The position numbers and the translations under genes were made by a program. A stretch of DNA of 64,000 bases from an uncultured Bacteroidota bacterium (GTDB taxonomy: Bacteria; Bacteroidota; Bacteroidia; 2-12-FULL-35-15), in NCBI GenBank assembly GCA_903926385.1, contig CAIYIS010000053.1, forward strand, positions 18,522-82,521. Direction: 5' to 3'. How positions within the stretch are numbered: the stretch's first letter is position 1; each line of letters opens with the position of its first letter. Positions 26,290-35,346 of the stretch are shown in pieces. A model generated the notes under the pieces. That model was not told the origin of the DNA. It made no database searches and saw only the letters and a program-made list of their open reading frames with translations.

Positions 26290-26727
26290 ATGAAAACAAC
26301 TTTTACACTTTTAGCGGTTATTCTTTCAACTTCAATAACTCTTGTCGGACAAAGTTTGATTGGTATGAAAAAAGATTACATTGACAAGGATATGAAAAGT
26401 ATGGGAGGGAAATTTGAAAAGGAAATAACCGAACAGTTTTCAAAACAGATATGGAAAAATGTTTTGTCATATTCTTATACTTCCCCAGTGCCATTGGAAG
26501 AAACTTATTTCTTTGATTCGTTAAATGTTGCGACAGAAGTAATGTATAACGTTTATGAACCAGACAGAATGATGTCAGATATTAAAGACTATAATGAAAA
26601 ATATATTAAGACAGGCGAATTCTCTTGGATAATGTATCAAAGAAATCAAAAACTTTCTGTATCCCTAACACCAAGAGAAGACGGAAATTATATAGTTGTG
26701 TTTGAATTATTGAGTAAATCAAAATGA
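26290..26727 (+). CDS. Small exported protein of unknown function
   Basis: A 145-residue protein with a clear signal peptide (MKTTFTLLAVILSTSITLVGQ). The mature part is polar with no motif that I recognise; it contains an acidic-aromatic stretch (EETYFFDSLN) and a C-terminal beta-hairpin-like segment (KLSVSLTPREDGNYIVVFELL). It is followed after 22 bases by another exported unknown, so the two are probably co-transcribed. No function is proposed. Confidence 0.65.
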   Translation: MKTTFTLLAVILSTSITLVGQSLIGMKKDYIDKDMKSMGGKFEKEITEQFSKQIWKNVLSYSYTSPVPLEETYFFDSLNVATEVMYNVYEPDRMMSDIKDYNEKYIKTGEFSWIMYQRNQKLSVSLTPREDGNYIVVFELLSKSK

Positions 26728-26749
26728 AACTATGAATAACAAAACAGAA

Positions 26750-27841
26750 ATGAAGAAGTATATATTTATTTTAATTTTTACATTTAAAACATTTTTTGTT
26801 TTAACTCAAACAACCAAACCTCTACAAACGAAATTTCAACTAGAACCTATAACAGGAATAAAACAATTAGATATTGATAAAGGTTTTTTAGGTATTCAAT
26901 TAGAATCTCCATTTGTAAAGTTTAATAATTATGAATTAGCAAAAGTTTATGAAAATGATGATGGAGGGAAAGAATATGTTTATGATTATTCTAAGATTCC
27001 TTCCTTTAAATCCTTCATTGTAAATGGTGGCAATTTTACATTTACATTAGGGAAGCTATCGTCCTTTTCAATGTTATTTAGTAAAACACCTGTCGGTTCG
27101 TTTGATACTTTAGAAAATTACTTTACACTTAAATATGGAACTCCAACTTTAATTATTAATCAATTTACTCGGATGGACGAGCAAAAGAATTATGCCAAAG
27201 AAGAAGTTTGGGAAACAGAAGATTATAAACTTAATGTTATTAAATTAAAAGGGGAACGTCAAAGTTTTACAGAAAAGGAATATTTTCGCGGGGAAATAGA
27301 AATAATTTCAAAAAAGTTAGTTAGTGAAAAAAAGAAAAAGGATGAGGAGAAAAAAAATAATGTAGAAAAAGAATTTCAAACAAGAGTTGGTAAAGGAAAT
27401 TCAACGTTTAATGTAACAATACCTTTCCTTGAAATCCTTTTAAAAAGTGGGGTTACAAAGAAAAAATTCGAGAGCATTTTGCCTGATTTTATTTTAGTAG
27501 ATAGTGCAGTTACATTTAGCCATAATCCTGAAACGGACGAATGGGATACTCCCAGTTCAACTATTTATAGTTATATGGTTACTTACAAAAAGGAACAATT
27601 CTCCATTAATTTAGAACTATATGCTTCAAAAAAATATCAGAGTATAAAAATTAATATTGATAGCCATCCGAATTGGCTAAATACAAAACAAGAAATTGCT
27701 CAAGGTGCATATTTTACAAGTTACAACTTGACACACATTTTTCAAATACCTACATTTAAGACGAAAAGAGATGACCATTTTATTTTAAAATTTAACGAAT
27801 ATCCAAATTCAACACGAATAGAAATTTCTTACGGAAAATAA
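26750..27841 (+). CDS. Exported protein of unknown function
   Basis: A 363-residue protein when started at the ATG at 26750, which gives a regular signal peptide (MKKYIFILIFTFKTFFVLTQ). An ATG six codons upstream at 26732 is possible but puts polar residues before the signal. The mature part has two similar halves of about 120 residues separated by a Lys/Glu-rich linker near residues 180-195 (KKKKDEEKKNNVEKE). Each half is predominantly beta-like. I do not recognise the family. Composition is more AT-rich than the housekeeping part of the window. Confidence 0.65.
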   Translation: MKKYIFILIFTFKTFFVLTQTTKPLQTKFQLEPITGIKQLDIDKGFLGIQLESPFVKFNNYELAKVYENDDGGKEYVYDYSKIPSFKSFIVNGGNFTFTLGKLSSFSMLFSKTPVGSFDTLENYFTLKYGTPTLIINQFTRMDEQKNYAKEEVWETEDYKLNVIKLKGERQSFTEKEYFRGEIEIISKKLVSEKKKKDEEKKNNVEKEFQTRVGKGNSTFNVTIPFLEILLKSGVTKKKFESILPDFILVDSAVTFSHNPETDEWDTPSSTIYSYMVTYKKEQFSINLELYASKKYQSIKINIDSHPNWLNTKQEIAQGAYFTSYNLTHIFQIPTFKTKRDDHFILKFNEYPNSTRIEISYGK

Positions 27842-27864
27842 ATTGAATCACTGAGAAAAAAAAT

Positions 27865-28134
27865 ATGATAACTAATTGCGCACCCTATTTATTTTTTATT
27901 GGATTCCTTCTGCAAATGCGCGGAAGCCATTTACTTTACAAATTTGGATTTCCACCTAATGTAGAGCCTTTTGGAAATGCCTATTTGTATTCACCACCAA
28001 CAACAGATGAATTAGCTAAACACAACAAATATTTAAAAAAGAACAAAAGAGGATTCACTTTGCTATTGACCGGATTTATTTTTCAGTTTCCGTTTACTTT
28101 CATAAGTTGTTTCCCGAAATTTAGTTTATGTTAA
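27865..28134 (+). CDS. Small membrane-associated protein, unknown
   Basis: An 89-residue peptide with a hydrophobic N-terminal stretch (YLFFIGFLLQM) and a second hydrophobic stretch near the C-terminus (FTLLLTGFIFQFPFTFI). The middle is polar. It starts 23 bases after the preceding gene in the same direction. There is no homology that I recognise, and it may be a real two-span protein or a remnant. Confidence 0.45.
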   Translation: MITNCAPYLFFIGFLLQMRGSHLLYKFGFPPNVEPFGNAYLYSPPTTDELAKHNKYLKKNKRGFTLLLTGFIFQFPFTFISCFPKFSLC

Positions 28135-28855
28135 CAAGAAAAAAATAACGAAACGATAACATAAGTAGCCATTGAACACCGCCTTTTTAAAGCAAAACTA
28201 AAACAAAAATAATTTTAAACCTCCGTTCAGCTATGTTCGGAGTTTTTTTATGAAAGAAATATAACCTCCAAACTCGCAAAGGAGCGAGTTCGGAGGGGAG
28301 GAATATGTCACCCCTAACGGGGTTTTGAGAGGTGGTGGTGATTCGAATTACCACGGGTTTCACCCGTGGCTACCAACATGTCACCCCTACGGGGTTGAAA
28401 GCACCTCTCCCCTTATCCCCTCTCCGCAAGAGAGGGGGAGAAACGTGAAGGTTGGGGGGAAGGGAATTATAAATTATGAGTTATAAATTATGAATGGGGC
28501 TCCGAGCAGAAATGTTCGGAGTTTTTTTTGTGTTTACTTAAAAGTTATGGAGAGCGATGCACTGACTAACTGCGCCTGACCCGCGCGAAGTATCCTTTTT
28601 TTGGTTCGATAGGAGATGAAGTTAATGGCCCTTCGACAGGCTCAGGGTGACGAGAAGGCTAATGGGATGAGAAAAAAAAGATACCGCGTGTGGGCAGGAG
28701 GACACTGACGAACGAAGAGGTAACGGTATTCGCCCAAAAAATAATTAGATTTGAGATATTAGATATTAGTTTTGAGATGTGAGATATGAGTATTGAGATA
28801 GGGATTGAACAATTAAACTTACGAAGCAGTTAAATTTATTAATTTTGCCTCCCTT
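28135..28855. repeat. 720-base intergenic region packed with hairpins and widespread filler sequences
   Basis: In order: a terminator-like hairpin near 28220-28252; AACTCG/CGAGTT and flanking arms at 28266-28295; CCCC-TAA-CGGGG near 28311-28322; the perfect hairpin CCACGGGTTTCACCCGTGG at 28351-28369; CCCCTACGGGG at 28384-28394; the second hairpin repeat at 28400-28448; the reused terminator hairpin at 28499-28528; and CCCTTCGACAGGCTCAGGG at 28629-28647. No gene is supportable. Confidence 0.7.
28840..28847 (+). promoter_or_regulatory. Promoter -7 element for uvrB, very short leader
   Basis: TAATTTTG fits TAnnTTTG and ends eight bases before the ATG at 28856. Confidence 0.6.
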
Positions 28856-30880
28856 ATGGAATTCAAAATTGTATCCGATTTTTCGCCCACAGGCGACCAA
28901 CCAGCAGCTATAAAGCAGCTATCAGAAGGCATAAAAGCCCATGTGCCGGCCCAAACCTTGCTGGGAGTAACAGGGTCGGGCAAAACATTTACCATAGCCA
29001 ATGTGATAAAAGAAACCGGCAAACCAACCCTTATTTTGTCGCACAACAAAACCCTGGCAGCACAGCTTTACGGAGAGTTTAAGCAGTTTTTTCCGAACAA
29101 TGCTGTGGAGTATTTTGTATCGTATTACGACTATTATCAGCCCGAAGCCTTTATTCCGAGCACCAATACCTATATAGAAAAAGACCTTGCTATAAATGAC
29201 GAAATAGAGAAACTCCGGCTCAGCACTACCTCTGCCCTACTCTCGGGCAGGCGCGATGTTATAGTGGTTTCGTCTGTTTCGTGTATATATGGTATTGGCA
29301 ACCCCATAGAATTTAAGCAAAATGTAAAAACGATTAAAAAAGGCGAAACCCTGTCGCGTAACAAATTTCTTCACCAACTGGTAGAAAGTTTGTATTCGCG
29401 CACCACAGCCGATTTTTTGAGAGGCAATTTCAGGGTAAAAGGCGATACAGTGGATGTTAATCTGGCTTATGCCGATTATTCTCTGCGTGTTTCGTTTTTT
29501 GGAGATGAAATAGAAGAAATAGAATATTTCGAAACCCTTACCGGCAAATCGATTGAAAAGCTGGACAGTGTTATTATTTATCCTGCCAATATATTTGTTA
29601 CCAGTCCCGAAACGATGCAAAGCGCCATTTATCAAATTCAGGAAGACATGGTGAAACAGGTGGATTATTTTAAAGAAACCGGAAAACATCTGGAGGCAAA
29701 ACGCCTGGAAGACCGAGTAACTTATGATTTGGAGATGATGCGGGAGCTGGGCTATTGTTCGGGAATAGAAAATTACTCTCGTTATTTCGACAATCGTACT
29801 GCAGGGTCGAGGCCATTCTGTTTGATAGATTATTTCCCAGATGATTTTTTGATGGTGATAGACGAAAGCCATGTTACCCTGCCACAAATACGAGCTATGT
29901 ATGGAGGCGATCGCTCGCGTAAGGTTAATTTGGTGGAATATGGTTTCCGATTGCCGGCAGCTATGGATAATCGTCCGTTAAAATACGAAGAGTTCGAAAC
30001 CTTGATTAATCAAACCATCTATGTAAGTGCTACGCCTGCCGAATACGAGTTGCAGCGCTCCGAGGGCATTGTAGCCGAACAGGTAATTCGCCCTACCGGT
30101 TTGCTCGACCCTATTATTGAAGTTCGCCCGAGCGTTAATCAGATAGATGATTTGCTCGAAGAAATAGATAAAGTAGCCAAGCGAGACGAGCGTGTGCTGG
30201 TAACCACCCTAACCAAGCGCATGAGCGAAGAATTACAAAAATACATGCTCAATATTGGTATTCGTTGCCGCTATATTCACTCCGATGTGGAAACATTGGA
30301 AAGAGTAGAGATTCTCCGCGATTTGCGATTGGGCCGTTTTGATGTGTTGATAGGTATTAATTTGCTGCGCGAAGGTTTGGATTTGCCCGAAGTATCCTTA
30401 GTAGCCATTCTGGATGCTGATAAGGAAGGATTTCTTCGCTCGGACAGGGCTCTGACACAAACAGCAGGACGAGCCGCACGTAATATTAATGGAAAAGTAA
30501 TTATGTATGCCGATAAAATTACGGCCTCCATGCAGCGCACCATTGACGAAACCGAACGAAGACGTAAAAAACAAATAGCTTATAACTTTGATAACGGACT
30601 GGTGCCAACTGCGCTCAACAAATCGAAAGCTTCTATTATGGGCCAAACCACAGTGATAGTGGATGCCAAAGGTAATTTATCGCGACCTTATATAGAAACC
30701 GACCCTATTAATTACGCTGCCGACCCTGTAATGCAATACATGACGAAGGAAGATTTGCAGAAAGCCATAACCCGCACCCGTAAAGCTATGGATGCAGCCG
30801 CCAAAGCCTTCGACTTTGTAGAAGCCGCCCGACTAAGAGACGAAATGTTTGCGTTGGAAAAGTTATTTGCCAGTAAATAA
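28856..30880 (+). CDS. uvrB: Excinuclease ABC subunit B
   Basis: UvrB, the damage-verifying helicase-like subunit of nucleotide excision repair, 674 residues and full length. The Walker A segment is GVTGSGKTFT. The beta-hairpin region YYDYYQPEAFIPSTNTYIEKD, which clamps damaged DNA, is intact. Motif IV-VI signatures are INLLREGLDLPEVSLVAILDADKEGFLRS and TQTAGRAARN. The C-terminal UVR domain (DAAAKAFDFVEAARLRDEM) would contact UvrA or UvrC. uvrA and uvrC are not in this window. It is a single gene bounded by its own promoter and a strong terminator. Confidence 0.97.
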   Translation: MEFKIVSDFSPTGDQPAAIKQLSEGIKAHVPAQTLLGVTGSGKTFTIANVIKETGKPTLILSHNKTLAAQLYGEFKQFFPNNAVEYFVSYYDYYQPEAFIPSTNTYIEKDLAINDEIEKLRLSTTSALLSGRRDVIVVSSVSCIYGIGNPIEFKQNVKTIKKGETLSRNKFLHQLVESLYSRTTADFLRGNFRVKGDTVDVNLAYADYSLRVSFFGDEIEEIEYFETLTGKSIEKLDSVIIYPANIFVTSPETMQSAIYQIQEDMVKQVDYFKETGKHLEAKRLEDRVTYDLEMMRELGYCSGIENYSRYFDNRTAGSRPFCLIDYFPDDFLMVIDESHVTLPQIRAMYGGDRSRKVNLVEYGFRLPAAMDNRPLKYEEFETLINQTIYVSATPAEYELQRSEGIVAEQVIRPTGLLDPIIEVRPSVNQIDDLLEEIDKVAKRDERVLVTTLTKRMSEELQKYMLNIGIRCRYIHSDVETLERVEILRDLRLGRFDVLIGINLLREGLDLPEVSLVAILDADKEGFLRSDRALTQTAGRAARNINGKVIMYADKITASMQRTIDETERRRKKQIAYNFDNGLVPTALNKSKASIMGQTTVIVDAKGNLSRPYIETDPINYAADPVMQYMTKEDLQKAITRTRKAMDAAAKAFDFVEAARLRDEMFALEKLFASK

Positions 30881-30918
30881 ATAGCGAGGCGCAGCTTCTT
30901 TTAAAATTGATTTAAATT

Positions 30919-30950
30919 AAAAAACCCCGGCCTTTTGGTCGGGGTTTTTA
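30919..30950. terminator. Strong terminator, usable in both directions
   Basis: AAAACCCCGGCC pairs with GGTCGGGGTTTT (one G-T) around loop TTTT. It is A-rich on the left and T-rich on the right. It lies between uvrB and the convergent coiled-coil gene. Confidence 0.88.
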
Positions 30951-31020
30951 GTTGTTGCGATATTATATAGATTAAGATGTTATTGTATTTATTTTGGAAC
31001 CTGATTTAATTAGACAGTTC

Positions 31021-31219
31021 GCCCTTACAGGGCATATTGTTGTATATCGTTTGTTTTCTACAAACGGGAAGCTCCTAACGGAGCATAATTTTTAGCTATA
31101 TTCCGGAACCTGTTTGTATAAATGATAAAGAAATTAAGCATGAATGGAGCTTGATTTTTGCCCCATCGGGGCAACCTGTTTGTAGAATAAAATGAAAATT
31201 AAACAAGCCCTGTAAGGGC
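31021..31219. repeat. Array of four short hairpins with shared spacer phrases
   Basis: GCCCTTACAGGGC (31021-31033), GCTCCTAACGGAGC (31071-31084), GCCCCATCGGGGC (31160-31172) and GCCCTGTAAGGGC (31207-31219). All have a 4-5 bp GC stem and a 3-5 base loop. Phrases ACCTGTTTGTA and CTACAAACGGGA lie between them. It is reminiscent of intergenic hairpin filler common in Bacteroidota and explains the 436-base gap after uvrB. Confidence 0.7.
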
Positions 31220-31316
31220 GACCTGTGATTTTATCAAGTATAAAATCTTTGATAAAGATATGTGTGAAAAATAAATTCTAAATAACCTTAATCTACCAAT
31301 GTGTATTGTGATTTGA

Positions 31317-33158
31317 TTATTTCTTAATCTCTGTATCTTTTGTGTATTCTTTTTCGGTAATTACTACACCGTCTTTAAAGTAATATACCGCTCCGAAAGC
31401 TGTTTCTTTCTTTTCGTATAAATAACCTTTGTTGCCTATTACCACTATTCTTCGGGTAACATTCATGTTTTTCTCTTTTGTTTTTTCTTCGGTTACACCA
31501 ACAGGATATTTTTTAGCCAAATCATTTTTGTAAAGCTCGTTGTTCTTAATCATTTCGTCAATGTCGGTCAAACGAGTTTTAGGATACGATTCGTTTTCCT
31601 TTACTTTCATAGCTTCCTTAAATGCGCCTTTGGCAGCTTCAAAATTCTCAGCCGACACAAGGGAATCGCCAACTGTGATAAAGCGGTTATACTTGTCGTT
31701 AATTAGTTTTTCGGCAGCTAATTTGGTTAAACGTATTTTTTCGATGGAATCGTTAACGGCCTTTTCTCTTGCCAATCTTGCTTTTTCGGCAGCTTCGGCA
31801 TCAGCTTTCTCTTTAGCTATTCTGGCTTTTTCGGCATTAGCAGCAGCTATTTCGGCTTCTTTAGCCACACGAGCTTTCTCAGCAGCTTCTGCTTTTTCTT
31901 TTGCTATTCTGTCGCGTTCGGCTGCGGCAGCATCTGCTTTTTCTTTTTCTGCTTTTGCTTTTTCAACTATGGCAGCCGCTATTTTTTCTTTTTCTATTCT
32001 GGCTCTCTCGGCAGCTTCGGCCACTTCGGCTTCTTTAGCCAAACGAGTTTTTTCGGCTGCATCCGCTTTTTCCTTATCGGCCTTTGCTTTTTCAGCAGCC
32101 AATGCATCGGCTTCTTCTTTTTGTTTTGCTAATTTGGCTTTTTCTAAAGCGTCAGCAGCTTCTTTATCTTTAGCTTTCTGAGCAGCTATTGCATCGGCTT
32201 CTTCTTTTTGTTTTGCTAGTTTGGCTTTTTCTAAGGCGTCAGCAGCTTCTTTATCTTTTGCTTTCTGAGCAGCTATTGCGTCAGCTTCTTCTTTTTGTTT
32301 CGCTAACTTAGCTTTTTCGGCAGCATCAGCATCGGCTTTAGCTTTTGCCAATCTTTCTTTTTCGGCAGCATCTGCCAATGCTTTTTCTTTAGCCAGTCTT
32401 TCTTTTTCAACGGCATCAGCACCTTCTTTTTCTTTTGCTAATCGGGCATTGTCGGCTGCTATGGCTATTTGCTTTTCGGCATCATTCATTTTGTTTTTCG
32501 GATACATCTCGGCAGGTTTCAGTGCCAATGCCTCTTTACAAGCAGCTATGGCTCCTTCATAATCTTTAGCATTGTATGCCTTATCTGCTCTGCCTATAGC
32601 AATGTTGTATTTGGTTTCGATAGGAACATTCTTATTTCTGAAGTCTTCAGCCTGATTCTGCAACTTGGCATATTCATCCAACATAGAAGCGTTTTCTTCA
32701 TCATCGGCCACCACCGCACCTTTGTCAGCATTATAAAAATAGCTTACCATAGGTTTTTCGAATGCTTCATTAATCTTTGCGCTCAGTGCTTCGTCTTCCG
32801 GAAGGCGAAATAATTCAACTTCGGGATTGGAAGTGCCTTTGAATTTCTTGGCTTCTTCTTCCGAAAACCCCATAGTGGAGTACATTATTTTGGTTTTGAT
32901 GTATCCGGCTTTGGTTACAAAAATGCTGTATTCTTCGTTGGCTTTAAGGCTGAATGAGAATGAGCCGGATGAATTAGTGGTGGTTTCTTTTTTGGTTCCT
33001 GTTTCGTCAGATGCCAGTGTAATCTGAGCTCCGCTCAATGGCTTACCGTTTTCCTTTACCGAGCCTTCCACTTTTAACTGTGCGAAAAGACTGCCGGCTG
33101 AAAGTAACAGCAGCAAAAAGATTTGTCCGGAAATAAGAATTTTGTTCTTTACTATCAT
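31317..33158 (-). CDS. Exported coiled-coil protein with carboxypeptidase-regulatory-like N-domain
   Basis: A 613-residue protein with a signal peptide (ends SLFAQ). Residues about 28-110 form a carboxypeptidase-regulatory-like beta-sandwich (GSVKENGKPLSGAQITLASDE to GYIKTKIMYSTMG). A region with one TPR-like unit (AIGRADKAYNAKDYEGAIAACKEALALKP) follows. A long Ala/Lys/Glu helix of about 240 residues comes next, built from ARLAKEKADADAAEK-type repeats; a second TPR-like unit and a short C-terminal domain end it. The N-terminal 220 residues are clearly paralogous to the gene at 61826. A TACTTTTG -7 element lies at 33219-33212 on the minus strand. It is probably an envelope structural protein; the role is unknown. 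Confidence 0.82.
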   Translation of the reverse strand: MIVKNKILISGQIFLLLLLSAGSLFAQLKVEGSVKENGKPLSGAQITLASDETGTKKETTTNSSGSFSFSLKANEEYSIFVTKAGYIKTKIMYSTMGFSEEEAKKFKGTSNPEVELFRLPEDEALSAKINEAFEKPMVSYFYNADKGAVVADDEENASMLDEYAKLQNQAEDFRNKNVPIETKYNIAIGRADKAYNAKDYEGAIAACKEALALKPAEMYPKNKMNDAEKQIAIAADNARLAKEKEGADAVEKERLAKEKALADAAEKERLAKAKADADAAEKAKLAKQKEEADAIAAQKAKDKEAADALEKAKLAKQKEEADAIAAQKAKDKEAADALEKAKLAKQKEEADALAAEKAKADKEKADAAEKTRLAKEAEVAEAAERARIEKEKIAAAIVEKAKAEKEKADAAAAERDRIAKEKAEAAEKARVAKEAEIAAANAEKARIAKEKADAEAAEKARLAREKAVNDSIEKIRLTKLAAEKLINDKYNRFITVGDSLVSAENFEAAKGAFKEAMKVKENESYPKTRLTDIDEMIKNNELYKNDLAKKYPVGVTEEKTKEKNMNVTRRIVVIGNKGYLYEKKETAFGAVYYFKDGVVITEKEYTKDTEIKK

Positions 33159-33211
33159 TAATTAATTTCTATCACCAATTGTACCAAACTTCTTGTTTTA
33201 ATCAAAGGCGA

Positions 33212-33219
33212 CAAAAGTA
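33212..33219 (-). promoter_or_regulatory. Promoter -7 element for the coiled-coil protein
   Basis: TACTTTTG on the minus strand, an exact TAnnTTTG, about 53 bases before the ATG at 33158. Confidence 0.6.
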
Positions 33220-33363
33220 ATAATAAAACTTAAACAGAAAATAGGAATAGTGAATAGTGATTAGCCAATAGCCAATTGAATATTTAACCTTACTAAAGGT
33301 TTAGCAAACCATTTCATAATTTAAAAAGGTAATTAGCGATTAAAATGAACCAGACGGGAGCTT

Positions 33364-33903
33364 CTACTTCCAGGTTGCAATTACTTTCTCTATATCAGCC
33401 AGCACATCCGCAGGGTCGGTGCTCGTCATGTTAATCTTGCAAGTCAATTTACCTTTATACAACTTTAGTTTCGACACTTTATGGTTGGTAATGGTTTTTA
33501 TGAGTGCTGATTCCATCGCTTTTTCAGGCGAATAATTAAACTTGAGGAAATAAGGTGAAGGTATATTTCCTCTCATAGCATCACTAATAAACATACGTTG
33601 ATAAGCCGAATGACCTGCAGAAACGGCAAATACATCGTTCAGTCCGGTGATGTTTATCTCCACTCCTCTGTATTCGTGAGAATCTACAGGTATCATCACT
33701 CCATTTTGAGTGTTGTGGTATTTCTGACATTTAATAGAATAGTTCAGATTGTCTTTTTTGAAATCTGATTCGATTTCGTAACCATAACTGTTGCAAAATC
33801 CTTTGCATTCAGCGTTCATTGTTTTTAGTTTGTTTTCGAAAGCTTCGCAAAACGTTTTGTTTGCTGCGAAAAACGGAGATGGGTCTGTTTCGTAGGTTAT
33901 CAT
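33364..33903 (-). CDS. Unknown soluble protein
   Basis: A 179-residue protein without signal peptide or membrane segment. It contains a Cys-rich patch (NAECKGFCNSYG) and ends with an acidic helix (DPADVLADIEKVIATWK). I do not recognise the family. It is monocistronic: a TATATTTG -7 element lies on the minus strand at 33939-33932, and neighbours are more than 80 bases away on both sides. Confidence 0.65.
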   Translation of the reverse strand: MITYETDPSPFFAANKTFCEAFENKLKTMNAECKGFCNSYGYEIESDFKKDNLNYSIKCQKYHNTQNGVMIPVDSHEYRGVEINITGLNDVFAVSAGHSAYQRMFISDAMRGNIPSPYFLKFNYSPEKAMESALIKTITNHKVSKLKLYKGKLTCKINMTSTDPADVLADIEKVIATWK

Positions 33904-33989
33904 ATACTATAGTATTAAGTGAATTCGCTGACAAATATAAAGAGTTTTGGTAAATAAAAAAAGGGAAAATAGTTGGTTACGTTTAGCTT

Positions 33990-35135
33990 CTATAGTTGTT
34001 CCGCCAGTTGCTCCATTCCTTCTACAAAACTGCTCCAAAGGAAACGTTTTTTTTCATTGATAATGTGGATAAGAAACAACTCTTCTCTTTCGTTAACATA
34101 AAAGTCGAGAATGAAATTAGCAATTGACAATGGATTTATTTCGGAAACATAGCCTACTAACTGATGAGGAACAATTTCGGGCAAGCCACCTACATTAGTA
34201 ACGAGCATAGGCTTTTCGAAGTGATACGCTATTTGAGTAACCCCGCTTTGAGTAGCGTGGCGGTATGGCTGAACCACCATATCGCAGGCCGAAAAATAGT
34301 ATTTTACTTCATCGGGAGCTATGTAAGATGTTCGAAGAATTACTGATTTCTCGAGATGGTATTTTTTGATTATGTCGTTGTAAGGCGCTTCATCTTCGTA
34401 ATATTCTCCTGCCACAATCAGTTTTAACCCCAATTGTTTTATTCGTTCATCACCCATTGCTTCGAGCAGCAAATCCAATCCTTTGTATTTTCGTATAAAT
34501 CCAAAAAATAAAATGTACTTATCGTTTGGTAATAGTTTAAGATGTTCCAGAGCTTTTTTCTTCTCAATGATTTCACCAAAAATATCATAAATGGGATGAG
34601 GAAGAAAAACTTTTTTATCGTTGGTAGTGAATTCCGACAAATCGTTTAGCACAGATTTAGACATGGCAATAAAACCATCGCATTGCTTCACAAAATAACG
34701 AGTAAAAGCCTCATCCCCTACTCTACTTTCGTGAGGAATTACGTTATCGGTAATTGCAATTACTTTAATAGAAGTTCCCTTTTTTAATCGTTTGGCAATG
34801 GTGCCAAGACAAGGGCCCATAAAAGGTAGCCAATATCTGAAAATTACTAAATCAGGATTTTCTCTTTTTATTTTGTTCGCCACCTGTATCCAGTTAAGTG
34901 GATTAACAGAATTAATCATTGTTTCAATGTTAATGTCGTCCGGCCCTTTTCCGGAATCAAACTGTGTTTTGCCTGGAAATAAAAAATTGGGATATTGAAG
35001 GGAGAAAGAAATGATTTTTGTGTCGTAACCTGCTGAATTCAGCGCTCTGCAAAGCGCCTCGTTAAAGTTTGCAATACCTCCTCGCAATGGAAATGCAGGG
35101 CCAACAATTATTATTTTCTTTTTTTTGAAAATCAT
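33990..35135 (-). CDS. Glycosyltransferase family 4 (GT-B fold)
   Basis: A 381-residue GT-B glycosyltransferase. The acceptor domain opens KKIIIVGPAFPLRGGIANFN, a glycine-rich loop typical of GT4. The donor domain begins near residue 190 (DKYILFFGFIRKYKGLDLLLEAM) and contains VVQPYRHATQSGVTQIAYHFEKPMLVTNVGGLPE. The nominal upstream ATG at 35183 gives an implausible hydrophobic leader. The ATG at 35135 lies seven bases after CATCTTTG (minus strand 35149-35142), a near-consensus -7 element, so I choose it. It probably adds a sugar to an envelope polysaccharide. There is no polysaccharide cluster nearby, so the target is unknown. Confidence 0.85.
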   Translation of the reverse strand: MIFKKKKIIIVGPAFPLRGGIANFNEALCRALNSAGYDTKIISFSLQYPNFLFPGKTQFDSGKGPDDINIETMINSVNPLNWIQVANKIKRENPDLVIFRYWLPFMGPCLGTIAKRLKKGTSIKVIAITDNVIPHESRVGDEAFTRYFVKQCDGFIAMSKSVLNDLSEFTTNDKKVFLPHPIYDIFGEIIEKKKALEHLKLLPNDKYILFFGFIRKYKGLDLLLEAMGDERIKQLGLKLIVAGEYYEDEAPYNDIIKKYHLEKSVILRTSYIAPDEVKYYFSACDMVVQPYRHATQSGVTQIAYHFEKPMLVTNVGGLPEIVPHQLVGYVSEINPLSIANFILDFYVNEREELFLIHIINEKKRFLWSSFVEGMEQLAEQL

Positions 35136-35324
35136 TGGGCACAAAGATGGGAATAATTTTGACGGTATAAAACGGAAGAACAAAAGTTATATTCAAATAA
35201 TGGTAAAACAACCGAAGGGAATTCAATAATTTATTGCGTTTCTGCATAGCTCTTCTCTACCACAAGCTCTGGTTAATTAAGTATAATTTAATATTCTCTT
35301 TCCATTTGCCCTGTTTCTTTTTAA

Positions 35325-35332
35325 TACTTTTG
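35325..35332 (+). promoter_or_regulatory. Promoter for the aldo/keto reductase
   Basis: TACTTTTG matches TAnnTTTG 14 bases before the ATG. TTTG at 35305-35308 could be the -33 element, although the 16-base spacing is slightly short. Confidence 0.6.
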
Positions 35333-35346
35333 ACAAAAAATAAATT

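Noticed and set aside
28341..28369. tRNA-like T-arm (GATTCGAATTACC)
   Set aside because: No acceptor stem, D-arm or anticodon arm can be built around it; it belongs to a hairpin repeat.
31540..32181. A 213-codon plus-strand frame opposite the coiled-coil gene
   Set aside because: A shadow of the Ala/Lys/Glu repeat. The minus-strand gene has a signal peptide, a promoter and a paralog.
35136..35183. Longer start for the glycosyltransferase
   Set aside because: The extra 16 residues cover the -7-like element and do not fit the GT-B first strand.
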